From: Eudorina sp. 2006-703-Eu-15
Lineage: Eukaryota; Chlorophyta; Chlorophyceae; Chlamydomonadales; Volvocaceae
DNA length: 64,000 nucleotides
Direction of reading: 5' to 3'
NCBI GenBank assembly: GCA_003117195.1
Contig: BDSI01000096.1
Coordinates: 186,001 to 250,000 of the forward strand
Shown: positions 54,201-64,000 of the stretch, in pieces
How the letters are laid out: each line of letters begins with the position of its first letter
Position numbering within the stretch: position 1 is the first letter of the stretch
Translations under genes and position numbers: made by a program
The notes under the pieces: model-generated
What the model was told of the DNA's origin: nothing
Seen by the model: only the letters and a program-made list of their open reading frames with translations
Databases searched by the model: none

Positions 54201-56931
54201 GGCCGGGCACGTCAGCGAGCCGACCCGGGACAGGTGTGGGCCCCGGAGGGGGAGTGGAGGGGGAGCTGAGCTGAGCTGCGGGGGCGGGGCGGGGATGGGG
54301 GCAGCGGGAAGGCCGCCTGGGAAGGCAACGACCCGTATCCCCGCCGTTGGTGGTGTCTCCCCTGCGCGCGACCACACCGCCTCACCTCGCGACCCGCATC
54401 GACTCCCGTCGTCACCTCCCATCCCCAACCCCCAACCCCACTCTACTCCGTCAGCGTGTGCTGGGGTCGTCCGGTTGCGTACTGGGCTTCTTTTCACCAC
54501 CACCACCACCACCACCCGTTCAACCCCACCAGACTCGATCGGGCTGGGTGTGTCTGGGCAGTTTGCGCTTTGACCTCATCCCCAAACTCGACCCCACACC
54601 ACTCCTAGTCAGGTGTATGCCGGCATTCTCACTCTATCCCGGTGTATCCCCCTGCCGGTTTGGTGTCTCGTTTCTTGTTGACCCCTTCAACGCAGGGCGG
54701 CCCGGCTCCCGGGGACGGCCCCCCATGTCCCCGGCCACCCGACTGGCGGGGGGTGTCGTGATGGACCCGGACGCGTTCGCGCAGGCGCTGGGTAGGTGGG
54801 GGTGGGGGTGGGGGTGGGGGCACACCGAGGAGTCGTGGGCGCACCCTTTGACACACCCTTCGGCTCTGTACCCCATGGGCCCCCGCGTAGGTGCCCTGAG
54901 GCCCTCATTGACCGTTACAAGCTTACAACTAACACACTGCGACGACTGAATGCTGGGCCGGATGTGGAGGGGTGTGGTGGTGGAGGGGATTGGGGAGCCC
55001 GTGGTTGTGGCGGCAGGTTGGGCAGCACACGGGAGCGGACGGGATGGCTAAGGGAGGGATGGCGGCCATCCGCGAACGGGCCCCACTCCCATCGGTCACC
55101 CCGCGCCCCCGCAGCTTCCCCACCCCGCCCCGCCGCGGCCCCACCCCGCCCCGCCACCGCCCCACCCCGCCCCGCCACCGCCCCACCACCGCCCCGCCAC
55201 CGCCCCGCCACCGCCCCGCCACCGCCCCGCCACCGCCCCGCCACCGCCCCGCCACCGCCCACCACCGCCCCGCCACCGCCCCGCCACCGCCCCGCCACCG
55301 CCCCACCACCGCCCCGCCACCGCCCCGCCACCGCCCCGCCACCGCCCCGCCACCGCCCCACCACCGCCCGCCACCGCCCCACCACCGCCCCGCCACCGCC
55401 CGTCTATCTCTTGTATTCCGTCACGCGCCCTCCGCGTACCGTCCTGCGGCACTCCCCACCCATCCTGTCCTTGCTCTTGCAGGCAGCGCCGCTGGTCTCC
55501 CCCCCCCCGATTCGCTGTACATCCCCCTACTCCGCCCGCCCCTCCTCGCCTGCGTGTCCTTGTCCTTGTCCCTGCCAGGTGACTTCCGTGACACCATGGC
55601 CTCCTACTCCACCAACCTCAAATCCGTCCTGGCCAAGATGAGGGCCAACCTGCAGCTGCCCGCCTATGAGGCCGCCGCCAGGCTCAAAAAGGAGGGAGGT
55701 GGGTTGAGGGCGTGGGTGTGACGGTGTAGGCAAGGCCCGGGGCGGGGCGCGGGCAGGACGGGCCCGGGTGGGGTCTTAAACCTAGGCGTGGTCCGAACCG
55801 CGTGTGGGTACCTCAGCATCGAGCCCGAGCGGCATGCCCGCATGGACCTCGTCCGCTGTGGCGACCTGCCCTGACCCCTGCTCTGCCCTGACCCCTGCTC
55901 TGCCCTGACCCCTGCTCTGCCCTGACCCCTGCTCTGCCCTGACCCCTGCTCTGCCCTGACCTGCTCTGCCCTGACCCCTGCTCTGCCCTGACCTGCTTTG
56001 CCCTTACCTGCTCTGCCCTGACCCCCCCGCGCCTTGCTTCCTCGCAGCCACGCAGCTGCCCGCCATGCCCCTGGCGCCCGAGTACGGGGCCAAGCCCCGC
56101 AGCACGGGCCTGGCCCTTCTGGAGGTGGAGGACCCCAAGGAGGTGGAGAAGCGCACCGAGGCGCTGCTCATGTTCGAGCGGCTGTTCGGGGGAAGCGGCG
56201 GCGACGCAGCCTCGGCCGGCGGCGCAGGGGCCACTAGCAGCAGCAGCAGCCCCAAAGGGCTGCCCAAAGGCAAGGCAACGGGGGCGGCGGCGGCGGCGAC
56301 GCCCAATGGCCGCGGGGCCGCTGCGCTTGCAGGAGCGACTGCGACAGCAGCAGCGGGCAGCGATTCCGATGACGAGTCCTACGCGGAGCTCCGGTCGTCG
56401 TACCAGACGACGAGCGTGGCGGCGGGCGCATCTCCAGCCTCGAAGCCTGGGTCGTCGGGTGGCGGCGTGGCGGCACGACCACCGGCGGCGGCGGCGCCGG
56501 CGGCGGCAGCCGCGGGCGCGAGCCCCCTCCGCGTGACGTTGCCTTCGAAACCGCCCGGCGGCGCACCCGCCCTCGCGACGCACAAGCCGGCGCTGCTCGC
56601 GCGGAAGGGCGGCGCGGGCGCCGCCGGCAGCCCTGCCGGCGGCGGCGGCGGCGCGATGAGCTCCCCCTCCGCCGCCGCCGCGGCGGCGGCGAGGGCGCTC
56701 GTCAGTGAGAAGGCGGCGACGCCGGGGACGCCTCGCGACGGCGGTGGCGGTGGCTCACCGGGTACGACCTCTGGGGGTGCGACCCCTGGGACCCCGGGGG
56801 CGGCGGGGGCTACCAGCGCCTCCAGCCGTTTGGGCCGACCCACCAGCGCCGGGCGATCCGCGCCGCGCGTGCTGGCGGCCAACCTGACGCCCCGGACCGG
56901 GGGCAAGATGCTGGCAGGCGCAGGCTCGTAA
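51217..56931 (+). CDS. SDS22-type leucine-rich-repeat protein
   Basis: Ten exons: 51217-51243, 51310-51455, 51524-51653, 51726-52019, 52234-52374, 52965-53355, 54039-54233, 54696-54791, 55579-55698, 56048-56931; all GT-AG and in phase, 807 residues. After MSVLTERLLREAAQEDD come about nine 22-residue LRRs over residues 20-270 (LKVLDLAFNQLKTV, LKELRLSDNRLTST, LQELHVADNKLIDL). An LRR-cap-like end follows (AALPSLEMCDRRERV). Then comes a segment of RPGT/RPGS repeats, a helical stretch (DTMASYSTNLKSVLAKM) and a long Ala/Gly/Ser/Pro tail. SDS22-type LRRs of this kind are common in ciliary and phosphatase-binding proteins; I infer a scaffold but cannot name the orthologue. The short first exon is inferred from phase and from a donor GTAAGT at 51244. 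Confidence 0.85.
53545..53642 (+). repeat. dispersed repeat family B, copy 3 (two parts)
   Basis: GTGTGGATAAGATAACTGAG near 53551 and GTGTGTTTAGATGAGGTACC then CGCCCGACCCAAACCAAGC near 53605, in intron 6 of the LRR gene. The first part (GTGGATAAGA, GCCGCGAGGA) also resembles 2930-2970. Confidence 0.7.
55125..55402. repeat. CCACCGCCCCG minisatellite
   Basis: About 28 imperfect copies of CCACCGCCCCG or CCACCGCCCCA in intron 8 of the LRR gene, C-rich on the sense strand and thus G-rich on the other. Confidence 0.95.
55868..56022. repeat. 17-bp minisatellite (CTGACCCCTGCTCTGCC)n
   Basis: About nine copies of CTGACCCCTGCTCTGCC, some lacking CCC, in intron 9 of the LRR gene, ending next to the exon 10 acceptor. 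Confidence 0.95.
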
Positions 56932-58832
56932 CCTCGCGGCGATGCATCCTGTCACGGCTCGGTTGGGGGCCGCCTCGCGCCCGCGGTGTGGCGGTGTTGT
57001 TAAAACGAAAGCCCAGACCCAGAAACAAACTCGGGACCGCGAGTGTGGCGGTGGTGGTGCCTGGACCGCCGCATGCAGGTGCACTGGTGCAGCCTTTCAG
57101 ATCCGGGGGGTGTAGGGGTGGGTTGGTGGGTTGAAGGGGATGGATTTGCGGACCTGCATGTGTCTGTGGGCCGCTGGGCCGCTGCGGTGCGCAGCGGGGA
57201 GAGCCCCCCGGGGCGCAGGCACGCGACCCCGATGCGACCCGTCCCCAGTGAGCGGACCATGGGGTGAAGCGGACCATGGGGTGAAGCGGACCATGGGGTG
57301 AAGCGGACCATGGGGTGAAGCGGACAGGCGGCGCGCCACGGGGGTGTGGGGGTACCGGCCCGGGGGCGTTGACCGCTGCGGCGTATGGGGGCGACGTGGG
57401 TGAAGCAGCTCCTTTGATGTGGGTGGGTGGGTGGGTGGGTGGGTGGGTGGGTGGGTTGCGGCGTGGCCTCGTGCAGTGCGGTGCGGTGGGTTTCGGGTGC
57501 TTGCGGCACGCGCCTTACCTGGGGGGCGGGAGCTTCTCTTACATGACTCGGCAGCAAGCTCGGCAGCGCGAGAGTAACGTGCTTTCGTAGGCAGGCAGCG
57601 CACGCGTGCATGATATGCGATGGGCATATCAGTGTCCAACAGTTGCCCGTAGGCGTATGTTATGTGCTCAATGCCCGACCCATAACACAGCGCACATGTG
57701 TGTGTCCGGCCCTCTGCCGCTGTGCGCGGCGCTGACTGGCCGGCCGGCTGGCAGATCCGGGTGTTGGTTTTACCCGTGTGTTCGAAACAAGGCGACAACC
57801 AACTGGAAATAAGAAGACAACGCAGGCGGGCAATGACGTGCACAGTGGTATTGCCGCTGAGCCCCCCTTCGAGGCCCGCTGCGAAGCAGGATGGGAGGGG
57901 TCTGAGGGGTGTTGCCGGGTGGGGAGGTCGTACGAGTGGTGACGATGATGTGGTGACGGTGGTCGGCCGGTCGGTCGGTGGTGTGGGTGGTGGTGAAACG
58001 GGGGCGGGCCACCACCGGGATCGGGGTTCCTCGGCGGTCGTGCTGCCTGATGACAGCGGTTGCCGCGAGAGCGCGCTTTCCTTGGGGCCCCGGGTATATC
58101 CTTCATTCCAACTTGGAATTTCCAGTGGCGTGATGCGTGTGGCGACCACCCGCCTCTAAAGGCGTCCGAGACAGCCGCAACGCGACAACGGCCCCTCGGT
58201 CATTTTGTGTAAACACACGAACCAGGGCATTACCGTGGGTTCCTGCTTTGGGGCCCCGGATGCGAAGCAGATGGGGGTTTACGGTTCGGCTCGGCCCTAG
58301 GGCAGCCGCAGGCAGGTGGCCAGCGCCTCCCGTTTCATAATCCGCCTGCCCGCCCAAGCGCATGCGCTCTCTGGGGCACCCCGGACGCTGATCATCATGC
58401 TGGCAGCGCAAGGGACATGTCGATATTCGGAAGCGGAACCCCCTGGTGCCGTGCGCGCGGGGCCGGTTCCGTCAGACATATCACGCCCCGGCTTCCATTG
58501 GTTTCAATCCATGCAGCGCATCAGGTTTGAAGTCACGTGGGACTGTGTGCACCACGCGGACGTCCTCGTCTTCCGGTCGAAGTGGTGCGCGAACACCTTT
58601 GCCTGGGGTGGTGCTCACCTCGGTTGCAGCGATGTCGCGAACACATATAATCAAAGATATGTTCTTGCTTTTTATGGCATTGGCAACGTGGCTTGTGCTT
58701 GGCTTGTGAGCTTGAATGACCGGGTTCCGGAGCGGTTGCGGGCGGTACGGCAACAGCCGGCTGACGGATGTCGCCAATTTGATTGGCACGCTTGGAGATA
58801 TTAGCTATGCGTAGGTGACGAGAATAAATACC
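56932..58832. other. intergenic region between LRR gene and RPC5
   Basis: No gene seen. It holds a 17-bp tandem repeat (57255-57323), a (GGTG)-type run (57418-57456) and a family-B-like fragment at 57001-57040 (GTTAAAACGAAAGCCCAGAC). A TGTAA occurs at about 58209. Frames stay open on both strands because of composition. The last 200 bases before 58833, AT-richer, should contain the RPC5 promoter. Confidence 0.5.
57255..57323. repeat. 17-bp tandem repeat (AGCGGACCATGGGGTGA)n
   Basis: Four copies of AGCGGACCATGGGGTGA, near-identical. Confidence 0.95.
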
Positions 58833-60050
58833 ATGGAGGTAGACGCGGACGACGACCCCGTGGTTCGCGAGCTAGATGTATACGTTTGCAATGAATTTGC
58901 TGGCTCAAAAACCCAATTGGGCTTGTTACAACATCCATTGAGACCTCCTTGGCGTCCCTATGAATACAGCAAGGTCAAGGCCATGCGCTTTAAGCCGCAG
59001 GCAAAGCGTGTAGAGGTCGATTTGCCGCTCGAGAACGAATCCCGTAACTACAACGATGTCATAGAAGATATGAAAAAGATCAATCATTTCACGTTACGGT
59101 CGACACTAGCGGAGGACCGCACCAACTTGACCGTCGGCACCATCCGCGGGGGCAAGCTCCTCGTCGCGCCGCTGGATTTCGCCGTGCAGCTGCGCCCCTC
59201 CATGCACCACCTCAACGTTGCCAACAGCGGCAAGGAAAAGAAGAAGGACGACAGCGACGACGAGGAGGAGGACGAGCCCAAGCTGCACGCCATCGAGGTG
59301 CAGGTCCAGAAACGCGAGACGGAGCGCCAGGCGCAGGCGCGCAAGAACTCCTACGCCTACATCACACAGAAGGAGGAGGAGGAGCCGTTCGTCAACCTGA
59401 AAGTCCACGGCGAGGAGAGCGACGCGGCGGTGCGGATCTGGGACATGTTCATGTCCGCCAAGGACGTCGACAACACCGGCAAGCTCGACCGCCAGTTGTA
59501 TCTGCGTGCCATCGTCCCGCCCGTAGGTGTCGTACCGGTCGGCCCCAGCGGCGCCACCGCGGCGCCCGACGCCGCCGGCGCCGGCACCGCCCCCGGCACG
59601 GCGGCCGGCCCCGCCACCGGGCAACTCTCCGAGGCCGCGCGCGCGGCGCTGCCGCTGGCGCTCCGCGCGCTCTTCAAGGAGCACGTCGTCTGCAGCATGG
59701 CCAACGTACGGTTCTGGCTGGACACCAGCGCCGCCGCGGCCGCCGCGAAGGAGGCGGCGCTGCTGCCCGACAAGGCCCTTCACGACGCGGTGCTGTCGCT
59801 CGGCCACGTCACCTCCCTCCACCGGGTGTACGTGGTCACCAAGACGGGCGACGAGAAGACGGATCCGCTCCGAAAGTTGGTTCTGGAGCTGCTGGAGGCC
59901 AAGGAGTCGTTCAAGCGGTCCGAGTTCAACGACCTGGCGCGCACCAACAACATGTCGTTCCCCGAGTCGCAGTACAACAAGGTGGTTAAGGGCATCTGCG
60001 AGTCGCGGGGGAACACGTGGGTCATTAAGAACGGCGCGTCGGGGTTATGA
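58833..60050 (+). CDS. RPC5: RNA polymerase III subunit RPC5 (POLR3E-like)
   Basis: Subunit of the Pol III RPC4/RPC5 heterodimer, which acts in initiation and termination at tRNA and 5S genes in the nucleus. Intronless, 405 residues. The N-terminus DDDPVVRELDVYV and the block with LGLLQHPLRPPWRPY, MRFKPQAKRVEVDLPLE and LLVAPLDFAVQLRPSMHHL match the RPC5/Sin N-terminal domain. Then come an acidic DSDDEEEDE insert, a helical QKRETERQAQARKNSYAYI and EEPFVNLKVHG, another family landmark. An Ala/Pro/Gly-rich linker separates this from a C-terminal winged-helix-like part (LRKLVLELLEAKESFKRSEF). It is shorter than human POLR3E (about 700 residues) but similar to yeast/plant sizes. ATG 58833 is chosen because it begins the acidic family N-terminus. 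A TGTAA lies at 60521-60525. Confidence 0.9.
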   Translation: MEVDADDDPVVRELDVYVCNEFAGSKTQLGLLQHPLRPPWRPYEYSKVKAMRFKPQAKRVEVDLPLENESRNYNDVIEDMKKINHFTLRSTLAEDRTNLTVGTIRGGKLLVAPLDFAVQLRPSMHHLNVANSGKEKKKDDSDDEEEDEPKLHAIEVQVQKRETERQAQARKNSYAYITQKEEEEPFVNLKVHGEESDAAVRIWDMFMSAKDVDNTGKLDRQLYLRAIVPPVGVVPVGPSGATAAPDAAGAGTAPGTAAGPATGQLSEAARAALPLALRALFKEHVVCSMANVRFWLDTSAAAAAAKEAALLPDKALHDAVLSLGHVTSLHRVYVVTKTGDEKTDPLRKLVLELLEAKESFKRSEFNDLARTNNMSFPESQYNKVVKGICESRGNTWVIKNGASGL

Positions 60051-60520
60051 TGAGGGCGGGGCAGGGCAGGGCAGGGCCTGGGCGGGGCGGGGCGGGGCGG
60101 GCGGGGGGCCGCAAGGGAGGGGAGGAGGAGCGGGGGAAAGGGTTTTGGGGCGGGTGCGACTGGGTTTGTGGACTGCGGGTGGGGTGCGCCTGAGCTGGAC
60201 TCGGGAAGACTTGGGGGGTACTTGGGTGCAGCGGCGGCGGGGTGTGTTGCTTACATGGCGGACCTACGGGCAGCATACGAAGGGGCCAGGGCAGAGCATT
60301 GCAACAGCATCCGGTCCGGTACGGCGACAGCGGCCAGCCGGCAGCGGTCGGAGGTCAAGGGCGCGAGGAGGGCGGGATGGGGTGGGAGGCCATCACGCAC
60401 CAGGACGTCCGTACAATCCGTACAGTCCGTACAATCTTCTATCGCACACGGCGACATGCCGGCCGTAGGATGCCAGGACCACATTACTACTTGAAGTAGG
60501 TTATGACCCTGTCGGATGGA

Positions 60521-60525
60521 TGTAA
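60521..60525 (+). terminator. candidate TGTAA polyadenylation signal of RPC5
   Basis: TGTAA is the usual poly(A) signal in volvocine algae. This is the first one seen downstream of the RPC5 stop, about 470 bases away. Confidence 0.4.
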
Positions 60526-61454
60526 CGGGGTTCTTGGGGTGAGAGAGCTTAGGTTTGGTTCTTGCGGATTTGCTTGGGTCTTTGCGGGTTTGACTGTACG
60601 ATACCTACATACCTTGGGAATATGATACGGCAGGACGAGCGCGAGGGGAGGCGGCCGCGGCAAGTGCACTCACTCGGTACGGCAGGTGCAGGTGTGTGTG
60701 CGAAGCAAATACTGCGAGTACGAGCTGGCGGCAGTCTGTCTGTCAGTCCGTCATCTGTCTGTGCTGGGTATCTGCTACCTTGAGAGGGCCGGGATCTGGG
60801 TTACAGGCGGTCGGCGGCACGGGTCGTGTCCGTAGGCGGGAGAACCCTCAAACCTCGGGAACCGGGGCCCTACGTCCGGGTGCAGCCCTTTCTCCATACA
60901 TTTGAATCCGTTCACACCAGTCTCCAGTTGTCTCCTCCCCAATCCGTTGGGCGATGCCGACACACATGCCGGCACACGGCACCGTCTTCCGACGCCTGCA
61001 ATGCAGCCGTCGCCACTTGAATCGGGCTGTGGTGCTATAGCTGACCTGCACCCCTGTTGCTGGCCGGGCTTTGTCTTCGGCCTGATTTGGGTTTAAAACC
61101 CCTGCTGATGCTTTTGCTTGGGGACATGGGGAGATCGCTGCTCGTGGATATAGCATACGGACAGGAGAGGCCTTGGGTGTGAACGAAAGATTCCTCAACG
61201 GCAGGATGCCACAGCCGCCACCGCGCGGCTTGACGATGTGACGTCGGGGTCAGAGCAGCTGAGCGGGGGTGCGCGAATCAGATGTCGGTCGGATACAAGA
61301 TAGGACCCGCTTTGGCGGGGTCTGGTGCGGCGGCGGTGGCAGTGGCAGTGGGCGTAGGCGATGCAGCGGCGGCGGCTGCGGCGGCGACGCCTTGCATACC
61401 GTGAGATGCGAGTTCCTCACCACCCCCTGTCTGCACTTTGTTGGTTTGGACTGT

Positions 61455-61500
61455 GTGCGCGTGTGTGTCTAGATAAGAGCCTCGATCGTGTGTGTGTTTG
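61455..61500 (+). repeat. dispersed repeat family B, copy 4
   Basis: GTGTGTCTAGATAAGAGCCT then CGATCGTGTGTGTG, intergenic. Confidence 0.7.
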
Positions 61501-62362
61501 TCTGCGTGCGTGTGCGTGTGTGCATTTCTGTGTCTCCCCCCGCGCGCAAGAGAGGAGTCCCCCGAGGGCCCGGGATGGACCCGGAGCGCGTCTGGGTGCC
61601 GCGGCGGCCGCGCTGACGGTGGAGGGCGGAGGGTGGAGGGCGTTTCCTGTGCGCCCCCGATGGGCCAGGCGATGGGCGGCACTTCGCGGCCGTGACGAGG
61701 GTCCCATTCCTTCGATGACCAGTGTGACAGGACCCGGGCGCCGCCACAGCCTTGGATCGGCAGACCTGCGCAGTACCGAATACGGAACTGGGAAGTGGGC
61801 GATCGACTCATCGCTGTGACTGCAGAAGAAAATGTTCACATTTACGCGGTTTCCGAGGCCAGCTACACACCGAAGTCGTGATGTCAGTGACAGGCCCGTC
61901 CTGACAAACCTGGCGTGCCTACCAATGGTCTCCTGGCGTTCACGACCTGCAAAAGTACGGATTCGTACGACACATTTGTCAACCGCTCAACCGTACTACA
62001 ATCGTCCACAAATTGTCTTGACGCAGACGAGTCAAGCGTCAGCGCACAATCCACCGCAGCCTCTTGCCATCCAACATAAACAAATAAACGAACAAAACCT
62101 CTTGGGGACCCGCTCCTGGACATCCGAACGGTTGTCGATGTGACACGTATCTGGTCGGGCAAAGCGAATAGGCAACTTCGCCGCTCGGATCGGCGTGTGT
62201 CGCAGCGCCCTTCTCAGCCGCCCACACGCCGCGGGGCCACACGCAACCCGGTGAATCCGGTAGGATCCGGTCCTGGGTCAACCAACCAACCAACCGCAAC
62301 AACACCCGACATCCGCCAACTTCCACGTTGCTGACACACCACCTTCCCCCGTGGACAACCCC

Positions 62363-63987
62363 TCATTGCCCCTTCCAATCGAAGGCGCGTTTCACAACAG
62401 CCTCGAAGAAACGCTTCAGCCGCATGGCCAAGTCCTCCTCCGACTCCTCCGCGTCGGCGTCCTCTGCAGCGGCGCCCTGCGGCTGCGCCGACGGCGGCTG
62501 CGCCTTGGCCCACAGCCACAGCTCGTTGTGTCGCTTGACGAGGCGGGCGGGCTGGTCGTACAGTGCCAGGCCGATGAACTCGGTGTGGATGTCCTTGCCG
62601 TCGCCCGTCAGGTTGTCGATGAACTCAAAGCCCTGGAGAAGGTTGGCGAGCGGGGGGGGGAGCGGAGGGTGTCTTGACTCCGCCAGGCTGAGTAAATACA
62701 TCTGCACCTAGGCTCCGTCGGTCGAGGTTCTTTCCTGAACACACACGCACGTATTTTCTTGCAGGTTATGTGGCAAGTATATTTGCACCTGGGTTCGGGC
62801 GGGCGGGCGGGCGGGTTTCATTTCTAAACACACGCAGGTGTCTTCTACTTCCGTCGCATGTGTCGCTATACACGCACACACACACACACACACGCCCGCG
62901 TGCGCCCCCCTACCCTCTGAATGACCACGTCCTCTGTGGCGAACCCCCCGAAGGACAGCACCCAGACGTCCTGCTCCTCCACCGGCAGGACCGCCAGCTC
63001 CGCGGCGGTGGGGGCGGGCGGTTTGTCCTGGGGGTGTGGTGCCGTGGTGGCGGCGGCGGTTATGGTTGCAGCGAGGTGACGGACGGCGCGGCGGGGCGAG
63101 GCGGGGGAAGAAGAAGCAGGGCATACGGCACGGCAGGCTTGGCCGATGCGCGGCATCCGTCCCAGACCAGTTACGGTACTAAGCGCAACCCGATCGCAGC
63201 CCGGTCGCAGCCCGATTACAAGTTCACAACCCGACCAGCCACTGATCTTCAACACGTCCCGCGGGGAAGCCTCTTCATCACGTCTATATGTTAAGTATCG
63301 CCGCCCTGCAGCTCGTACGGCAGCTCGTACGGCGTCTCGTACCTGCAGCTCGAAGGGCACGAAGTACTCGATGGTGTAGGTGGTTTGCAGTGTGTGCGCC
63401 TTGGCGTCCGCGACGTACAGCAGCGTGAAGGAGGGGTTGGTCTGGGGCAGTTTTGTGGCGTTGACGTTGTCGCCGGACACGTACTTTTGGAGGCGCTGCG
63501 GTGCGGGCGGGGTTGGGGTTGGGGTTGGGGTTGATGCGTTGGGGAGATGATGGGGTGGATAGGGCTGGGGGTTGAGGGAAGAAGGTCGGAGGCGGGGTCC
63601 GGGGTCAGGTAGACTGGTCCTCCAACCCAACACGCAGCCCATTAAAAAAGCTGTTCACTATCCAAGAAGCGTTGCCAGCCAGCCAGCCAACCAGCCAGCC
63701 ACACGAACCGGAATGCTCGAGGAGAGGAACCCCTGGGGGCATCGGAATGCAAACCCTTGAACACGAGGGGCCCCGGCGGACCCACGTTGTACCCCTCCTC
63801 GTACGCATCGCTCCACTTGACGCCGGTCACGTTGGTCGAGATCCAGTGAGCTGGGGTCGTACATGTACGGCACACATGTACGGCAAGATGGGCAAGGGAA
63901 GGCGTCAGAATGACCCGAATCGCGGTCGAGTCTGCTCACCGCAGCAGGGGCCTGTAGGATCACCGTATGGCGGTACACGAACCCCAT
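62363..63987 (-). CDS. unrecognised gene, 3' exons (runs off window)
   Basis: Minus-strand exons with good splice sites: (edge)-63940, 63850-63755 or a longer form, 63495-63343, 63027-62914, 62632-62363 with a TGA stop. The last three are phase 0 and join into about 178 residues with RLQKYVSGDNVNATKLPQ, SFTLLYVADAKAHTLQTTY, EEQDVWVLSFGGFATEDV, and GFEFIDNLTGDGKDI, then a charged tail (EDADAEESEEDLAMRLK). The upstream exon reads HWISTNVTGVKWSDAYEEGY. NVT and NAT sequons and a Cys pair before the first complete exon hint at a secreted or lumenal protein; this is inference. The join between 63755 and 63495 is not phase-consistent as drawn, so an extra small exon or a later donor is likely. I do not recognise the family. 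Confidence 0.65.
62785..62845 (-). repeat. dispersed repeat family B, copy 5
   Basis: Minus strand: CTGCGTGTGTTTAGAAATGA then AACCCGCCCGCC repeats and GAACCCAGGTG, in the last intron of the minus-strand gene. Confidence 0.65.
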
Positions 63988-64000
63988 CCCTCCCTCCCTC

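Larger units (their letters stand above)
60051..62362. other. convergent intergenic region, RPC5 / minus-strand gene
   Basis: Both flanking genes point into this 2.3 kb, so it should hold two 3' untranslated regions. I see no coding sequence. The TGTAA at 60521-60525 suits RPC5. A family B copy is at 61455-61500. A GGCGGGGC-rich stretch follows the RPC5 stop. Confidence 0.5.

Noticed and set aside
54915..55396. Gly/Ala/Trp/Arg repeat proteins on the minus strand
   Set aside because: Direct translation of the CCACCGCCCCG minisatellite in an LRR-gene intron.
59106..59822. 238-residue minus-strand open frame
   Set aside because: Antisense of the RPC5 coding sequence.

Overview
This is nuclear DNA of a green alga, most likely a volvocine chlorophyte (Chlamydomonas, Gonium or Volvox relatives). 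The reasons are: genes split into many short exons by GT-AG introns, GC-rich coding DNA full of Ala/Gly/Ser/Gln runs, abundant (GT)n microsatellites and G/C-rich minisatellites in introns, a cilium assembly factor beside chloroplast import and light-harvesting genes, and TGTAA motifs downstream of some genes. I cannot name the species.

Layout. 1-2528: no gene resolved. 2529-7052 (-): DNAAF11/LRRC6, a dynein-arm assembly factor in 8 exons, with a GC-AG first intron and a dead LINE 3' end in another intron. 7053-8264: AT-richer divergent intergenic region. 8265-16806 (+): 14-exon gene for a 1358-residue fusion of a DEDDy 3'-5' exonuclease and an SF1 (UPF1-like) helicase, the most unusual gene here. 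16807-21980: repeats and palindromes, no supported gene. 21981-25868 (+): transcription factor TFIIB, 9 exons. 25869-29821: unresolved. 29822-36334 (+): a large bZIP protein of low complexity with an atypical zipper. 36335-41886: unresolved. 41887-43045 (-): 5' exons of an unrecognised gene, divergent from TIC21. 43403-47526 (+): TIC21, chloroplast inner-envelope protein. 48320-49933 (+): an LHCA3-like chlorophyll-binding protein with a long low-complexity N-terminal part. 51217-56931 (+): SDS22-type leucine-rich-repeat protein, 10 exons, 807 residues. 58833-60050 (+): intronless RNA polymerase III subunit RPC5. 62363 to the window edge (-): 3' exons of an unrecognised gene.

The genes do not form an operon or one pathway. 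Two general transcription proteins (TFIIB, RPC5) and two plastid proteins (TIC21, LHCA3-like) are present. Two short dispersed repeat families recur in introns and intergenic DNA: family A (core GTTACAGCGGACCCC next to GAAT repeats) and family B (core GTGTTTAGATAAGAGAC). Two near-perfect palindromes, at 18441-18489 and 32089-32170, are strong structural features with no assigned role.

Exon boundaries were inferred by eye from homology, splice consensus and codon phase. Where all three agree the model is firm. Doubtful junctions are marked.
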